From positions 1,922,001 through 1,986,000 of the forward strand of contig NZ_AP012327.1 in NCBI RefSeq assembly GCF_001042615.1: a stretch of 64,000 nucleotides of DNA, written 5' to 3'. The stretch comes from Bifidobacterium catenulatum subsp. kashiwanohense JCM 15439 = DSM 21854 (GTDB lineage Bacteria > Actinomycetota > Actinomycetes > Actinomycetales > Bifidobacteriaceae). Shown piece after piece: positions 25,287-34,243 of this stretch. The first letter of the stretch is position 1. Each line of letters opens with the position of its first letter. The notes beneath the pieces were generated by a model, which was not told the DNA's origin, made no database searches, and worked only from the letters and a program-made list of their open reading frames with translations. A program made the position numbers and the translations under genes.

Positions 25287-27389
25287 TTACCGCCTTACCA
25301 CGAGCACGCCGTTGCGGCGCACGGTGTACGAGCCGGGCTTTTCCTCCCGATCCGTCTGGAACAGGATGACCGGCTCGCCTTCGATGCCTTGCAATTCGAC
25401 CGTCTTCTTGCCACGGGGCAGGTAGAAGTCGAAGGTGGCGTCGGCGGAGGCGCGCACGGTGTGCAGCACGTCGGCATTCTCCTGCGACGAGGCCGCGAGA
25501 TATGCGCGGACCAGCTTCGTCAGATCGGCCACATCCAGGTCGCAGCCGACGAAATACGCTTCGCCGGAGCCGTACGGATTACGGGTGACCGCGGCCGTGC
25601 CGTCGAGCTCCCATTCGTCCGCTTCCTCGCCGGCGTACGTGGCAAGCACCTGCGCGTGTTCGCCGGTCACGTTCACGTCGTTCTGCCACAGGCGGGTCGT
25701 GGTGCCGTCCAGCGCGGCCGAATCGTCGGCGGACGACAGTCGGATCTCGCCCGGCTCGCCTTCGGCTTCGGCGCCGAGGATGTTGAATTCCTCGCCGCGG
25801 ACGCCCAGCATCGAGCGCAACAGGCCATCGCCCGCGCCCGGGTATCCGCCGAGCCAAGTGTGGAAATGCTCGTCGATCAGTCCGGTCGCGTAGCCGACCA
25901 CCACGCGGCCGCCGGCGGCCGCGAAGTCGGCCAACCGCTGCGTGTCGGCGGTGCTCAGGATCAGCACGGTCGGCAGCACGACGGTCTTGTACGAGCTCCA
26001 GTCGTAGGCGAGCGGCACGATGTCGGCGCGCGAGCCCGCGTCCAGGAACGCGCGGTACCAGTCACGCACGTCATGCCAGTGGTTGAGTTTCATGCTCGGC
26101 AGGGTCTGGGAGCGGGTGGCCCATTCCGATTCGGCGCTGAAGAGGATCGCCGTGTCGGAGTGCGCCAATTCGGTGCCCTGCACGCCGGCGTCGGCGAGCG
26201 TGTGCAACGACGCGCCCAGCTCGCACACCTGGCGGAACAGCTTCGTGTCCTCGCCGGCGTGCGGAACCATGGCCGAATGGAACGCTTCGGCACCGAACGC
26301 GGACGCGCGCCACTGGAAGAAGTTGATGGCGTCGGCGCCCATGGCCACATGGGCCAGGGAGTCACGCACGGTCTCGCCCTTGCGCTTGCGGGTGTTAAGC
26401 GGCTTCCACTGCACCGCCGAGGTGGAGTGTTCCATGACGTACCACGGCTTGCCGAGCGCGAGCGAATCCATGAGAGCGTCGGAGCAGGCCAGCTCGTCGA
26501 GGTGGGATTCGCCCTCGTGGAAGTAGTGGTCGTTGGATACGAAGTTCACTTCCTTGGCCCAGGCGGCGTAGTCCATGCAGCACTGGTCGGTGGAGACCAT
26601 GAAGTTCGTGGTGAACGGCTTGTCGGGGCAGATTTCGGCGATCGCGTCGCGTTCGGCTTTGTAGAAGTCGAGGAGCATGTCGTTGCCGAACCGTTCGAAG
26701 TCGAGCTTCTGGCCGGGGTTGACCATCGAGTCGGCGCCCATGAACCGTGGGATGAGCACTTCGTCGAAGCCGTTCATCTCCTGGCCCCAGAAGGTGGTGC
26801 CCCACGCCTGATTGAGCGCGTCGATGGTGCCGTACTTGCGGCGGCACCATGCGCGGAAGGCCTCGAGCGCGTTGTCGGAGTAGTCCTCGCGGTTGTTCCA
26901 CCCGTATTCGTTGCCCATGTGCCATGCGGTCACATACGGGTTGGTGCCGTACCGTTCGGCGAGCTTGCGGCACAGGGTCAGCGCGTATTCCTTGAACACC
27001 GGGCTGGTCGGGCTCCAGGATTGGCGCGAGCCGGCGTTGACCGGATGGCCGTACTTGTCACGCGGAAGGACCTCCGGGTGGCTTTCGTACAGCCACAGCG
27101 GCGCGGTCGCCGTCGCGGAGGCCAGGTCGACCACGATGCCGGCATTGCCGAGTTTGTCGATGATGCGGTCGAGCCAGCCGAAATCCCAACGATCCTCGGT
27201 GGGTTGGATGCGATCCCAGCTGAAGATGGCGAGGGCCACGGTGTTGACGCCGGCCTGCTTCATCAGGCGGATGTCGTCGTCCCAGATGTCCTCGGACCAT
27301 TGGTCGGGATTGTAGTCGCCACCGAAGGCGATGCCGCGGCCATCCGCGGTCAGCAGTTCCGGCCATTCGAAGTTGCGTCGCGCACTCAC
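25287..27389 (-). CDS. Beta-galactosidase, GH42
   Basis: This is a cytoplasmic retaining beta-galactosidase, 700 aa, the usual size for GH42. The domains are a TIM barrel (GGDYNPDQWSEDIWDDDIRL near the start), the acid/base Glu in WHMGNEYGWNN (about residue 161), the nucleophile Glu in VMEHSTSAVQWKP (about 320), a trimerisation domain and a C-terminal beta domain. The start is a GTG at 27389, supported by AAAGGAG seven bases upstream; longer frames run over the GH35 stop. No signal peptide is present, so it acts on imported oligosaccharides. GH42 enzymes in bifidobacteria favour galacto-oligosaccharides and beta-1,6/1,3/1,4-galactobiose rather than lactose. Operon context agrees with this. 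Confidence 0.94.
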   Translation of the reverse strand: MSARRNFEWPELLTADGRGIAFGGDYNPDQWSEDIWDDDIRLMKQAGVNTVALAIFSWDRIQPTEDRWDFGWLDRIIDKLGNAGIVVDLASATATAPLWLYESHPEVLPRDKYGHPVNAGSRQSWSPTSPVFKEYALTLCRKLAERYGTNPYVTAWHMGNEYGWNNREDYSDNALEAFRAWCRRKYGTIDALNQAWGTTFWGQEMNGFDEVLIPRFMGADSMVNPGQKLDFERFGNDMLLDFYKAERDAIAEICPDKPFTTNFMVSTDQCCMDYAAWAKEVNFVSNDHYFHEGESHLDELACSDALMDSLALGKPWYVMEHSTSAVQWKPLNTRKRKGETVRDSLAHVAMGADAINFFQWRASAFGAEAFHSAMVPHAGEDTKLFRQVCELGASLHTLADAGVQGTELAHSDTAILFSAESEWATRSQTLPSMKLNHWHDVRDWYRAFLDAGSRADIVPLAYDWSSYKTVVLPTVLILSTADTQRLADFAAAGGRVVVGYATGLIDEHFHTWLGGYPGAGDGLLRSMLGVRGEEFNILGAEAEGEPGEIRLSSADDSAALDGTTTRLWQNDVNVTGEHAQVLATYAGEEADEWELDGTAAVTRNPYGSGEAYFVGCDLDVADLTKLVRAYLAASSQENADVLHTVRASADATFDFYLPRGKKTVELQGIEGEPVILFQTDREEKPGSYTVRRNGVLVVRR

Positions 27390-27444
27390 GATTATCTCCT
27401 TTGGTAATTGGCATAAAGCCATGGTTTTTTGTATATTACATTCG

Positions 27445-29700
27445 TTATTCGCCCACCGGCATGTGGTACACCGGTGTAGCATACACGTCGGTGACGTCAG
27501 CGACGCACGCATCGGACTGCTCCAGGCGGGCCGCCATCGACGATGTTACCTTCACGCGGACCCCGCGCCTCAGCGGCGTGACGACCAGCGTCAGCTTTCC
27601 ACCAGCGGCATCGATGGCATCCGCGTAATCGCGCAATCCGACCTGCCATGTCTCGCCGTTGCAGAAATTATCGGCGATCAGCACATCGCCGCAGAACAGC
27701 CAGCCGATATCGCCCTGGTATGCGATGTTCAGCATGACATCGGCGACCTGCCGTTGATCGCGGAAAAGCCGTCCCATGCCAGCCGGCAAAGCGATTTCGT
27801 ACCGATCGGCGTGCAGTCTTCTCAGACGCGCATACACCGATACGGGCTCCACCGGCCGCGGAGAGCCGAGCAAGCCTTCCGGATATGCGGCGATCCCGTT
27901 TTCGGCGCGGGGCGATTCCAGCGTCCACCCATCGCCGTCCTCGTACAGCAACGCGTTGTCGTCGTCGACGAAGGCGAGGCCTCCGTCCAACACCGTCATC
28001 CGCCCGGCGAGCGCTCGTGTGACGCATACGATCTCCGCCGCGTCCCGGACCATGAAGCGTTCGAAATCCGCCTTGCCGACGGTGACGTCCTGGATGTCGC
28101 CTTCGAAATGGAACGTCAGCTCATCCATGCCATCGGGCTTGAGGAACACGAACGTGCGGAACGGTCGGCCCGGCACCCGCAGCACGGTGACCGGCTGCAG
28201 GTTGGCGCGGACGAGCCGCACGCCGTCCAGATCCATGTTGAACGGCAATATGCAGTTCTCCCCCTCGGCGAGGCCGATGCCGGTGAACCGTATGCGCTCA
28301 CCGGTACCCGTCGTCACGTCGATTTGCTCACCGTGACGGCTCGGCACGCGCGCATGGTCCTGGAAGTTGTCGATGGACACGAAACCCCGTTCGCCATCGC
28401 TGCGCACGGCATACCGGAGGGTCTCGGAGTCGGACGGATCGATGCGGTCCTGCCCGTCCTGCAACGAGACCGGCATTCCGGCGAGTTCCGGCCCGAAGGC
28501 TTTGACGAACTCGTGCAGGGTGCGCAGCCGCCGGTAGGATTCCCGCACCTGTCCGAATTCGCCAAGGGGCGCTTGGAAATCATAGGAGCGTTTCGGGGTC
28601 TGCCCCTCATTGAGGAATCCGGCCGCGCCCTTCGGGTTGGTTCCGCCATGGAACATGTAGTAGCCGAGGAAATCGCACCCCGAGCCGAGCTTGATGTTGG
28701 CCATCGCGTCGACGGAGCGCTTCGGCAGCACGAAACGGTAATCGTACGAATTGAACATCCCGCCGCCCATCTCGCAGCAGGCGTACGGGCGGCTGTCCGG
28801 ATCGTACGGGGGATCGAAGCCGTCGCTTGTGCTGGAGCCATGCAGCCTCCGGTATCGGTACTCGTCGGTGGCGGGATGCTCCGTCATCCCCTCGGCACCG
28901 ACGCCGTCGTAGAACAGCCACGGCCGGTACGCGTATCCACCCCACAGCGGCAGCATGTCGTCCGGAACCGGTGACTGCCAGCCGGTGCAGGTGAACATCG
29001 GCGGGTCGATGCCTTCCTCGATCGCGATGTCGCGCAGCCGTTCCAGGTAGCCGGCCCCATCGTGGCCGGACGGCACCCATTCACGGCTGATGCCGGTGGT
29101 CATCTCCCAAGGAGCCGACGACGCCATGTACTCGTTGTCGACCTGGGCCGCGATGATCGGCCCGCCATCCTTGAAATACAGGCCGCGCAGCTGCTGCGCG
29201 ATATGCGCGTAGAGACCGCGCACCGCATCGAGGAAGCCGGCGTCGAGGGAACGGACCTCATACGACTTGCCGTACAGCCAGTCGGGAAGTCCGCCGTTGC
29301 GCACCTCGCCATGGCAGAACGGTCCCAGCCGCACGATGACGTGCAGTCCGTGCCGGACGCACAATTCCACGAATCGGCGCACGTTCCTGTTGCCGGAGAA
29401 ATCCCACTCCCCCTCGCGCTCCTCATGGTGGTTCCAGAACACGTAGGTGGATACGACGTCGATGCCCGCCGCGGCCATCTTCGCGAGTTCCGTGTCCCAC
29501 CGTTCGGCGGCGATCCGCGAATAGTGCATCTCGCCGGCGATGGGGATCCATGGCGATCCGTCACGGGTCAGGAAGCGGTTCGTGGCGCCCAGGGTCCCGC
29601 CATCCGGCCCGCATGCGGCTGCGGCGCGGATGACGGGGATCCCGTATGCGGGCGTCCGCGCGAACTTGCTGGCTTCCGAAAGATCAACCTCATAGCGCAT
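27445..29700 (-). CDS. Beta-galactosidase, GH35
   Basis: This 751-aa protein has the GH35 signature IPIAGEMHYSRIAAERWDTE and VVSTYVFWNHHEEREGEWDF near the N-terminus, then LGPFCHGEVRNGGLPDWL. The proposed acid/base Glu lies in AAQVDNEY (about residue 189), and a likely nucleophile Glu in ACCEMGGGM (about 308). GYYMFHGGTNPKG marks the family substrate pocket. A long C-terminal beta-sandwich region follows. No signal peptide is seen, so it works inside the cell on galactosides imported by the ABC system just upstream. The start at 29700 follows AAGGAG. It is longer than bacterial BgaC-type enzymes (about 590 aa) and closer to the large actinobacterial GH35 group. The exact linkage specificity cannot be read. 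Confidence 0.9.
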   Translation of the reverse strand: MRYEVDLSEASKFARTPAYGIPVIRAAAACGPDGGTLGATNRFLTRDGSPWIPIAGEMHYSRIAAERWDTELAKMAAAGIDVVSTYVFWNHHEEREGEWDFSGNRNVRRFVELCVRHGLHVIVRLGPFCHGEVRNGGLPDWLYGKSYEVRSLDAGFLDAVRGLYAHIAQQLRGLYFKDGGPIIAAQVDNEYMASSAPWEMTTGISREWVPSGHDGAGYLERLRDIAIEEGIDPPMFTCTGWQSPVPDDMLPLWGGYAYRPWLFYDGVGAEGMTEHPATDEYRYRRLHGSSTSDGFDPPYDPDSRPYACCEMGGGMFNSYDYRFVLPKRSVDAMANIKLGSGCDFLGYYMFHGGTNPKGAAGFLNEGQTPKRSYDFQAPLGEFGQVRESYRRLRTLHEFVKAFGPELAGMPVSLQDGQDRIDPSDSETLRYAVRSDGERGFVSIDNFQDHARVPSRHGEQIDVTTGTGERIRFTGIGLAEGENCILPFNMDLDGVRLVRANLQPVTVLRVPGRPFRTFVFLKPDGMDELTFHFEGDIQDVTVGKADFERFMVRDAAEIVCVTRALAGRMTVLDGGLAFVDDDNALLYEDGDGWTLESPRAENGIAAYPEGLLGSPRPVEPVSVYARLRRLHADRYEIALPAGMGRLFRDQRQVADVMLNIAYQGDIGWLFCGDVLIADNFCNGETWQVGLRDYADAIDAAGGKLTLVVTPLRRGVRVKVTSSMAARLEQSDACVADVTDVYATPVYHMPVGE

Positions 29701-29741
29701 AACGCTGCTCCTTGTCGAATTCCCGCAAGCAGGAGGACCGG

Positions 29742-30575
29742 TCAGCCCTTGACCGAACCGGCGACCAGGCCGGCCACGATCCAACGCTGGCAGAAGATGA
29801 AGAACACGAACACCGGGATGAGCGCGATGGTGGTGACCGTCATGAACAACGGCCAGTTCGTCGTGAAGGTGCTGATCGCGTTGAACACCTGCAGCACGAT
29901 GGTCTGTTTGTTGGTCGACGAGATGTACACGCTCGGCGTCATGAAGTCGTTCCACGTGCCCATGGTCTGGAACACGATGACGGTGGTCAGGATCGGGCGG
30001 ATCAGCGGCAGCACGATCGTCCAGAAGATGCGGAACGGACCGGCGCCGTCGATACGGGCGGCCTCGATGATCTCATACGGCAGGCCGCGCATGTACTGCA
30101 CGATCAAGAAGTAGCAGAAGGTCGCGCCGCCCGTGTAAAGCACGATCAGGCCGAGCAGCGAATCGACGAGACCCACCTGTGCCTCCATGCGGTACTGCGG
30201 AATCAGCAGCGTCTGGCCGGGGATGATGAAGGACAGCATGAGCAGCACGCCGATCACGGCGGTGAACTTGCTCTTCTTCAGGATCATGCCGTATGCGGCG
30301 AGCGCGCCGAACAGCACCTGCAGACCGACGCCGACCACCGTCACGATGATGGTGTTCTTGAAGGCGTTGACAATGGGCAGATGCCCGAATGCATACGTGT
30401 AGTTCTCGAAATTCCATGTCTTTGGTAACCCAATCGGGTCCATGGACATCTCGGCGCTGCTTTTGAACGTGTTGATGACGATGACGTACAGCGGCACCGC
30501 GCAGATCAGCGCGATAGCGATGACGACGACGGAACGGATGATCGAGCCGATACGCTCGCGTTGCTGCAGAGTCAT
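29742..30575 (-). CDS. Sugar ABC transporter permease (MalG type)
   Basis: This is an inner-membrane component of a CUT1 carbohydrate importer, 277 aa, with six membrane helices (first SVVVIAIALICAVPLYVIVI). The cytoplasmic EAA loop, EIIEAARIDGAGPFRIFWTI then VLPLIRPI, docks the ATPase. The ATG overlaps the stop of the preceding permease by four bases (ATGA), indicating translational coupling. No ATPase gene is in the operon, so a shared MsmK-type ATPase encoded elsewhere is expected, as is usual in bifidobacteria. Confidence 0.93.
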   Translation of the reverse strand: MTLQQRERIGSIIRSVVVIAIALICAVPLYVIVINTFKSSAEMSMDPIGLPKTWNFENYTYAFGHLPIVNAFKNTIIVTVVGVGLQVLFGALAAYGMILKKSKFTAVIGVLLMLSFIIPGQTLLIPQYRMEAQVGLVDSLLGLIVLYTGGATFCYFLIVQYMRGLPYEIIEAARIDGAGPFRIFWTIVLPLIRPILTTVIVFQTMGTWNDFMTPSVYISSTNKQTIVLQVFNAISTFTTNWPLFMTVTTIALIPVFVFFIFCQRWIVAGLVAGSVKG

Positions 30576-31534
30576 GACAGCCTCTTTTCTACCAGATTGG
30601 TGATTACCTGCTGCAGGGCGACCAACAGCGCGCAGCAGATGAAGAAGATGACGCCCAGTGCGGAGCCCAGTCCGTACCGGCTCGAACCGATGCCCGTGAG
30701 GATGATGGACTGGGTCACGGTGTAGGTGGAGTAGCCCGGACCGCCGCTGGTGAGGCCATACGGCAGATCATAGACCTTCAAACCACCGGTAAGCAGCATG
30801 AAGATGCTCACACCCATGGCCGGAACCATCTGGGGCAGTGTGATGTTGAAGAACTGCTGGCGACGGTTTGCGCCATCGACGGCGGCCTGTTCGTAGATAT
30901 CGGCGGGGATAGCCTGCAGATACGCCAGATACAGCGTGGCGTGCCAGCCGATCTGAGCCCATACCGCTACGAAAATCACACAGAATTTGGCAAGTTCGGA
31001 ATTCGACAACCACGGAATCGCATCGATGCCGATCTTGGCGAGCAGCGTGTTGACGACGCCGGACTTCAGCGGGGAGAAGATGTACTGCCAGACCAAGCCG
31101 AGCACGGCCATGGACGGCACCGAGAAGAAGAAGAACAGGGAACGGGCGAAGTTACGGCCGAAGAACTTGCGGTTGAGCACCACAGCCAGCGGCAGGGCGA
31201 TCACGGTGATGAGCACGGTGGTGGCCACCGTGTACAGCAGCGTGAAGCCGAGGCCCGCGAGCAGCGTCGGATCCTTGAAGCACTGCACGTAGTTCGCGAA
31301 CCCCACGAACTTCGCGTCCGCGAAATTGTAACCGGAGTAATCGGTGAAGCTGAACACCAGGCTTTGCAGGAATGGGATGAGGATCACCACGATGAACACC
31401 ACCATGATCGGCAGCAGGAAGCGTGCCGAGGCGAAGTTCTCCATGAAGTTGCGGTGACGACGCTGCTTGAGATGCAACGCCTCTACCTGATCAGCGGAAT
31501 GTGGACGCGCCGCTGACGCTGTTGATACTGACAT
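30572..31534 (-). CDS. Sugar ABC transporter permease (MalF type)
   Basis: This is the CUT1-family partner permease, 320 aa, with a roughly 40-residue cytoplasmic N-terminus and six membrane helices (first ARFLLPIMVVFIVVILIPFL). The EAA motif is DIYEQAAVDGANRRQQFFNI then TLPQMVPAM. It lies 101 bases after the binding-protein gene, with a strong hairpin in that gap. The ribosome site is weak (GAAAG), consistent with lower expression than the binding protein. Confidence 0.93.
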   Translation of the reverse strand: MSVSTASAARPHSADQVEALHLKQRRHRNFMENFASARFLLPIMVVFIVVILIPFLQSLVFSFTDYSGYNFADAKFVGFANYVQCFKDPTLLAGLGFTLLYTVATTVLITVIALPLAVVLNRKFFGRNFARSLFFFFSVPSMAVLGLVWQYIFSPLKSGVVNTLLAKIGIDAIPWLSNSELAKFCVIFVAVWAQIGWHATLYLAYLQAIPADIYEQAAVDGANRRQQFFNITLPQMVPAMGVSIFMLLTGGLKVYDLPYGLTSGGPGYSTYTVTQSIILTGIGSSRYGLGSALGVIFFICCALLVALQQVITNLVEKRLS

Positions 31535-31578
31535 GTTGGTTGCTTTCTACAAAACGTGAGATTGGCAGGTCCAGGCGT

Positions 31579-31602
31579 GGCGCGGACGGAAGGGTCCGCG
31601 CC
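31579..31602 (-). terminator. Hairpin between binding-protein and permease genes
   Basis: GGCGCGGAC (31579-31587) pairs with GTCCGCGCC (31594-31602) around a 6-nt loop, and flanking TGGCAGG/CCTGCC can extend it. There is no T-run. Such intercistronic stems usually stabilise binding-protein mRNA and limit read-through to the permeases. Confidence 0.6.
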
Positions 31603-31635
31603 AGCCTGCCGCGATGGATGTCTGTTCGCGATGGA

Positions 31636-32886
31636 TCAGGAGAGGGTCTTGAGCTTGGAATCGAGGTTCTCCGCGGCCTGCGTAGGGCTGATGGAGCCGA
31701 GGGCTACCTGCTGCAGCTGGGTGAAGGTCTCGGCGCGCAGCGCGGTGGTGCCCTTGCTCCAGTGGGCGGAATTCAGGTACACGTTGCCGGTCTTGATGTA
31801 CAGGTCGTAGGCGTCCTTGAAGTGGTCGTCCACCGTGGCGTTGAAGCCCTTGACGGACGGGATCAGGCCCAGCTGCTTCTGGTACAGCTTGAGGCCCTCG
31901 TCGGAGGTCAGGAAGGTGAAGAACTTCTCCGCGGCCTTGAGCTTGTCTCCGGAGATCTTGTTGTTGATGCCGAAGGCCGGATCGATGGAGCCCGGCGCGT
32001 ACGGGGTGTCACCCTTCTTCAGCATAGGGATCTGGCCGAAACCGTAGTTGAGGCCGGTCTCATTGAAGCTGTCGATGTCCCACGAGCCGGAAGGATAGAC
32101 CGCAAGACGTCCGGCGGTGAATTCCGACTTGACCTGGTCGCCGCTCAGGCCGGACACGTCGGAGCTCATCAGGTTCTGCTTGATCAGCTTGTCCCATTCG
32201 CCGTAGTACTTGCCATACACGTTCTTGAACGTGTCCTTACCGGCGTCGATCTTGGCGTCGAGCGCCTCGCCCTGCTTGGCGGATTCAGCGCCGATCCAGC
32301 CCTCGACGGCGTTGCCCAGTCCATCCTTCGGCTCAAGGTATGGGGTGATTCCCGCGGCTTTGAGTTTGCCGCACATGGTCAGGAATTCATCCCACGTCGC
32401 CGGGATGGAGTCGTAACCGACCTTCTTCAGCAGATCCTTGTTGTACACCCAGGCATTGGTCCAGGTGCTCACGCCCATGGCGTATACTTTGCCATCCACG
32501 CTATAGGCCTTTTTTGCGGCATCGCCGATTTTATCCATGAAGCTTTCATTGCTCAGGTCCTTGGCGTAGTTGCCTTTGACCAGATCGCTCAACGCCTCCG
32601 GAGGAACGATGTAGACGTCGGCCAGGTTTCCGCCGGAGATTCGAGTCTGCAGCGTCTGCTGGTAGCCACTCTGGGAACCGGTGGTGGTGCTGTAGTCGAT
32701 CTTGATGTCCGGATTGGCCTTTTCGAACGCGTCGATGATCGGCTGGTACTTGTCCTGCGAATTGTTCGAGAAGAACGACAGCGTGGTCTTGCCGTCGGCG
32801 GCGTTTCCTCCACCGCACGCGGCCAGCGGAACAAGCATCGCCGCAGCGGCCACCGCCGCAATCATCCTGATGGATTTCTTCTCCAT
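31636..32886 (-). CDS. Galactoside ABC transporter substrate-binding lipoprotein
   Basis: This is a type 1 extracellular solute-binding protein, 416 aa. A lipoprotein signal (MEKKSIRMIAAVAAAAMLVP with lipobox LAAC) anchors it on the outer face of the membrane. The mature part has the family features KTTLSFFSNNSQDKYQPIID, ADVYIVPPEAL and WTNAWVYNKDLLKKVGYDSI then PATWDEF. It delivers oligosaccharide to the two permeases downstream. The start at 32886 follows AAGGAGG. Being first in an operon with GH35 and GH42 enzymes, it most likely binds beta-galacto-oligosaccharides. Confidence 0.92.
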   Translation of the reverse strand: MEKKSIRMIAAVAAAAMLVPLAACGGGNAADGKTTLSFFSNNSQDKYQPIIDAFEKANPDIKIDYSTTTGSQSGYQQTLQTRISGGNLADVYIVPPEALSDLVKGNYAKDLSNESFMDKIGDAAKKAYSVDGKVYAMGVSTWTNAWVYNKDLLKKVGYDSIPATWDEFLTMCGKLKAAGITPYLEPKDGLGNAVEGWIGAESAKQGEALDAKIDAGKDTFKNVYGKYYGEWDKLIKQNLMSSDVSGLSGDQVKSEFTAGRLAVYPSGSWDIDSFNETGLNYGFGQIPMLKKGDTPYAPGSIDPAFGINNKISGDKLKAAEKFFTFLTSDEGLKLYQKQLGLIPSVKGFNATVDDHFKDAYDLYIKTGNVYLNSAHWSKGTTALRAETFTQLQQVALGSISPTQAAENLDSKLKTLS

Positions 32887-33042
32887 GATGTACTCCTCCT
32901 TGTGTTCCATCGTTGGCACCCGCTTTACGTGCGTTCATTCGTCGAACCCACTCCAGCTGCGGTAGATACACGTCAATATGTCTTCAACTGTCCATTCAGT
33001 TGATTCGGGATATTTCCTTCCCTTTTTGGTATAACTGTGTAC

Positions 33043-33054
33043 CTGTTGAAACAG
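33043..33054. promoter_or_regulatory. Candidate LacI-type operator
   Basis: CTGTT-GA-AACAG is a palindrome overlapping the -10 box and start region of the promoter at 33053-33081. Binding here would block the polymerase. The regulator at 24169-25242 is the natural candidate. Only one copy is seen in the window. Confidence 0.4.
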
Positions 33055-33081
33055 TATAGGTTTTCCGGTGTACCATGTCAA
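33053..33081 (-). promoter_or_regulatory. Sigma-70-type promoter of galactoside operon
   Basis: Minus strand: TTGACA (33081-33076), a 17-base spacer, TATACT (33058-33053). The -35 box is a perfect consensus and the -10 box has two mismatches. It is about 165 bases ahead of the binding-protein ATG. Confidence 0.7.
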
Positions 33082-33324
33082 TTCAAACAAGGAAATTTGC
33101 ATCCCATCGACCGCTACCCCTACAAAACATCGGCGTGTCGTATACCGGCAGCACCGTCGACAGCGGACGACGACCCGCCCGCACCATCCGGAGACGCGCA
33201 GCCCGAAAGCGTATTGCGGGTGGGCAGGACGCATGTGGACAAGTCGGTGTATTACGGGGGATTATTTTTCCGATGAATTCCCCAGTATTAGTTGGGATTG
33301 AAAAGATGCTGAAAGTCCACAGAT

Positions 33325-33369
33325 AAAAAATCGGCGGCCCCAAGGAAATATCCTTGGAAGCCGCCGATA
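33325..33369 (-). terminator. Rho-independent terminator of pdxST
   Basis: On the minus strand ATCGGCGGC pairs with GCCGCCGAT, with an inner CCAAGGAT/ATCCTTGG-like stem, and TTTTTTA follows. It ends the transcript 95 bases after pdxT. Confidence 0.85.
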
Positions 33370-33463
33370 TGCTTGCGTGCGTCGCGCTACGGGCTCAAGC
33401 GAGTACACAGCGTGCTACGCAGACCGTGAGCAACACAGACCGCGCGCTACACAGAATCGCAAG

Positions 33464-34156
33464 CTACAAACTCAGGAACAGCTCGTGGATGCGGGTGTCG
33501 TCGGTGAGCTCGGGATGGAACGCCGTGGCGAGGATCTTGCCTTGGCGCAAGCCGACCACATTGCCGTCCACCGACGTTTCGACGGTGGCGGCCGGTCCGA
33601 CTTCGGCCACGAACGGCCCGCGGATGAACACCAGCGGGAAATCTTTGAGCACGATGTCGGCCGGGGCGTCCTGCGGAACATGCTCGCCCGGTGCGACCAC
33701 GACGGCGGAATCACCGGAAGAGGAGCCGAAATCGGCGGTGGCGGCGAACGAGCCAAGCTGGCGGCCGTATGCGTTGCGCCGCACGACGGCGTCAAGCGCG
33801 CCGAAGTAGACGTTGTCGTCGTTATCGAGCTTGCGGGCCAGCAGAATCATGCCGGCGCAGGTACCGAACACCGGTTTGCCGGCGGCGATATGCTCTGCAA
33901 TCGGCTTGAACAGGCCGGTGGAGCGCAGCAGCTTGCCCTGCGTGGTGCTCTCGCCGCCGGGCAGAATCACCCGGTCGATCGAATCGTCGAAATCCTCGGC
34001 CGCGCGCAGCAGCTTCCACGGCGCGCCGAGGCGATCCAGCATGGCGGCGTGCTCGGCGAACGCGCCCTGCACGGCGAGGATGCCGGTCACGCCATGTTTC
34101 GCGGCTTCGACGCCGGCCGATTCTTCCTTCGAAATGTATTCAACTGCTACAACCAT
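33464..34156 (-). CDS. pdxT: Pyridoxal 5'-phosphate synthase glutaminase subunit
   Basis: This is the class I glutaminase that supplies ammonia to PdxS for PLP synthesis, 230 aa. The motifs are GILAVQGAFAEHAAML, ILPGGESTT (oxyanion region), the nucleophile Cys in VFGTCAGMILLA, and the His-Glu pair in ATAFHPELTDD. The start at 34156 follows AGGAACGG. It lies 87 bases after pdxS on the same strand. The N-terminus is about 15-20 residues longer than short homologues. Confidence 0.95.
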   Translation of the reverse strand: MVVAVEYISKEESAGVEAAKHGVTGILAVQGAFAEHAAMLDRLGAPWKLLRAAEDFDDSIDRVILPGGESTTQGKLLRSTGLFKPIAEHIAAGKPVFGTCAGMILLARKLDNDDNVYFGALDAVVRRNAYGRQLGSFAATADFGSSSGDSAVVVAPGEHVPQDAPADIVLKDFPLVFIRGPFVAEVGPAATVETSVDGNVVGLRQGKILATAFHPELTDDTRIHELFLSL

Positions 34157-34243
34157 TACCGTTCCTGTGCTTTCGGATGTGCCGGCTCCGCGGTGCTTCT
34201 CGCTGCCCGCGGAGCCGGCGTCACGCATGCGCCGTGCGGGCCG

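Larger units (their letters stand above)
32887..33463. other. Intergenic region with operon promoter and pdxT terminator
   Basis: The left part is the roughly 160-nt leader and promoter of the galactoside operon. The right part holds the terminator of pdxST (33331-33369). A short open frame at about 33075-33326 on the plus strand has no family features and no ribosome site, and I do not count it as a gene. Confidence 0.6.

Noticed and set aside
25389-27407. 672-codon plus-strand open frame opposite the GH42 gene
   Set aside because: It is a high-GC antisense shadow: no ribosome site, no recognisable domain, and the minus-strand GH42 protein has a complete family sequence.
33075-33326. Small basic protein gene on the plus strand
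   Set aside because: No ribosome site, Arg-rich composition as expected of a chance frame, and it overlaps the galactoside promoter.
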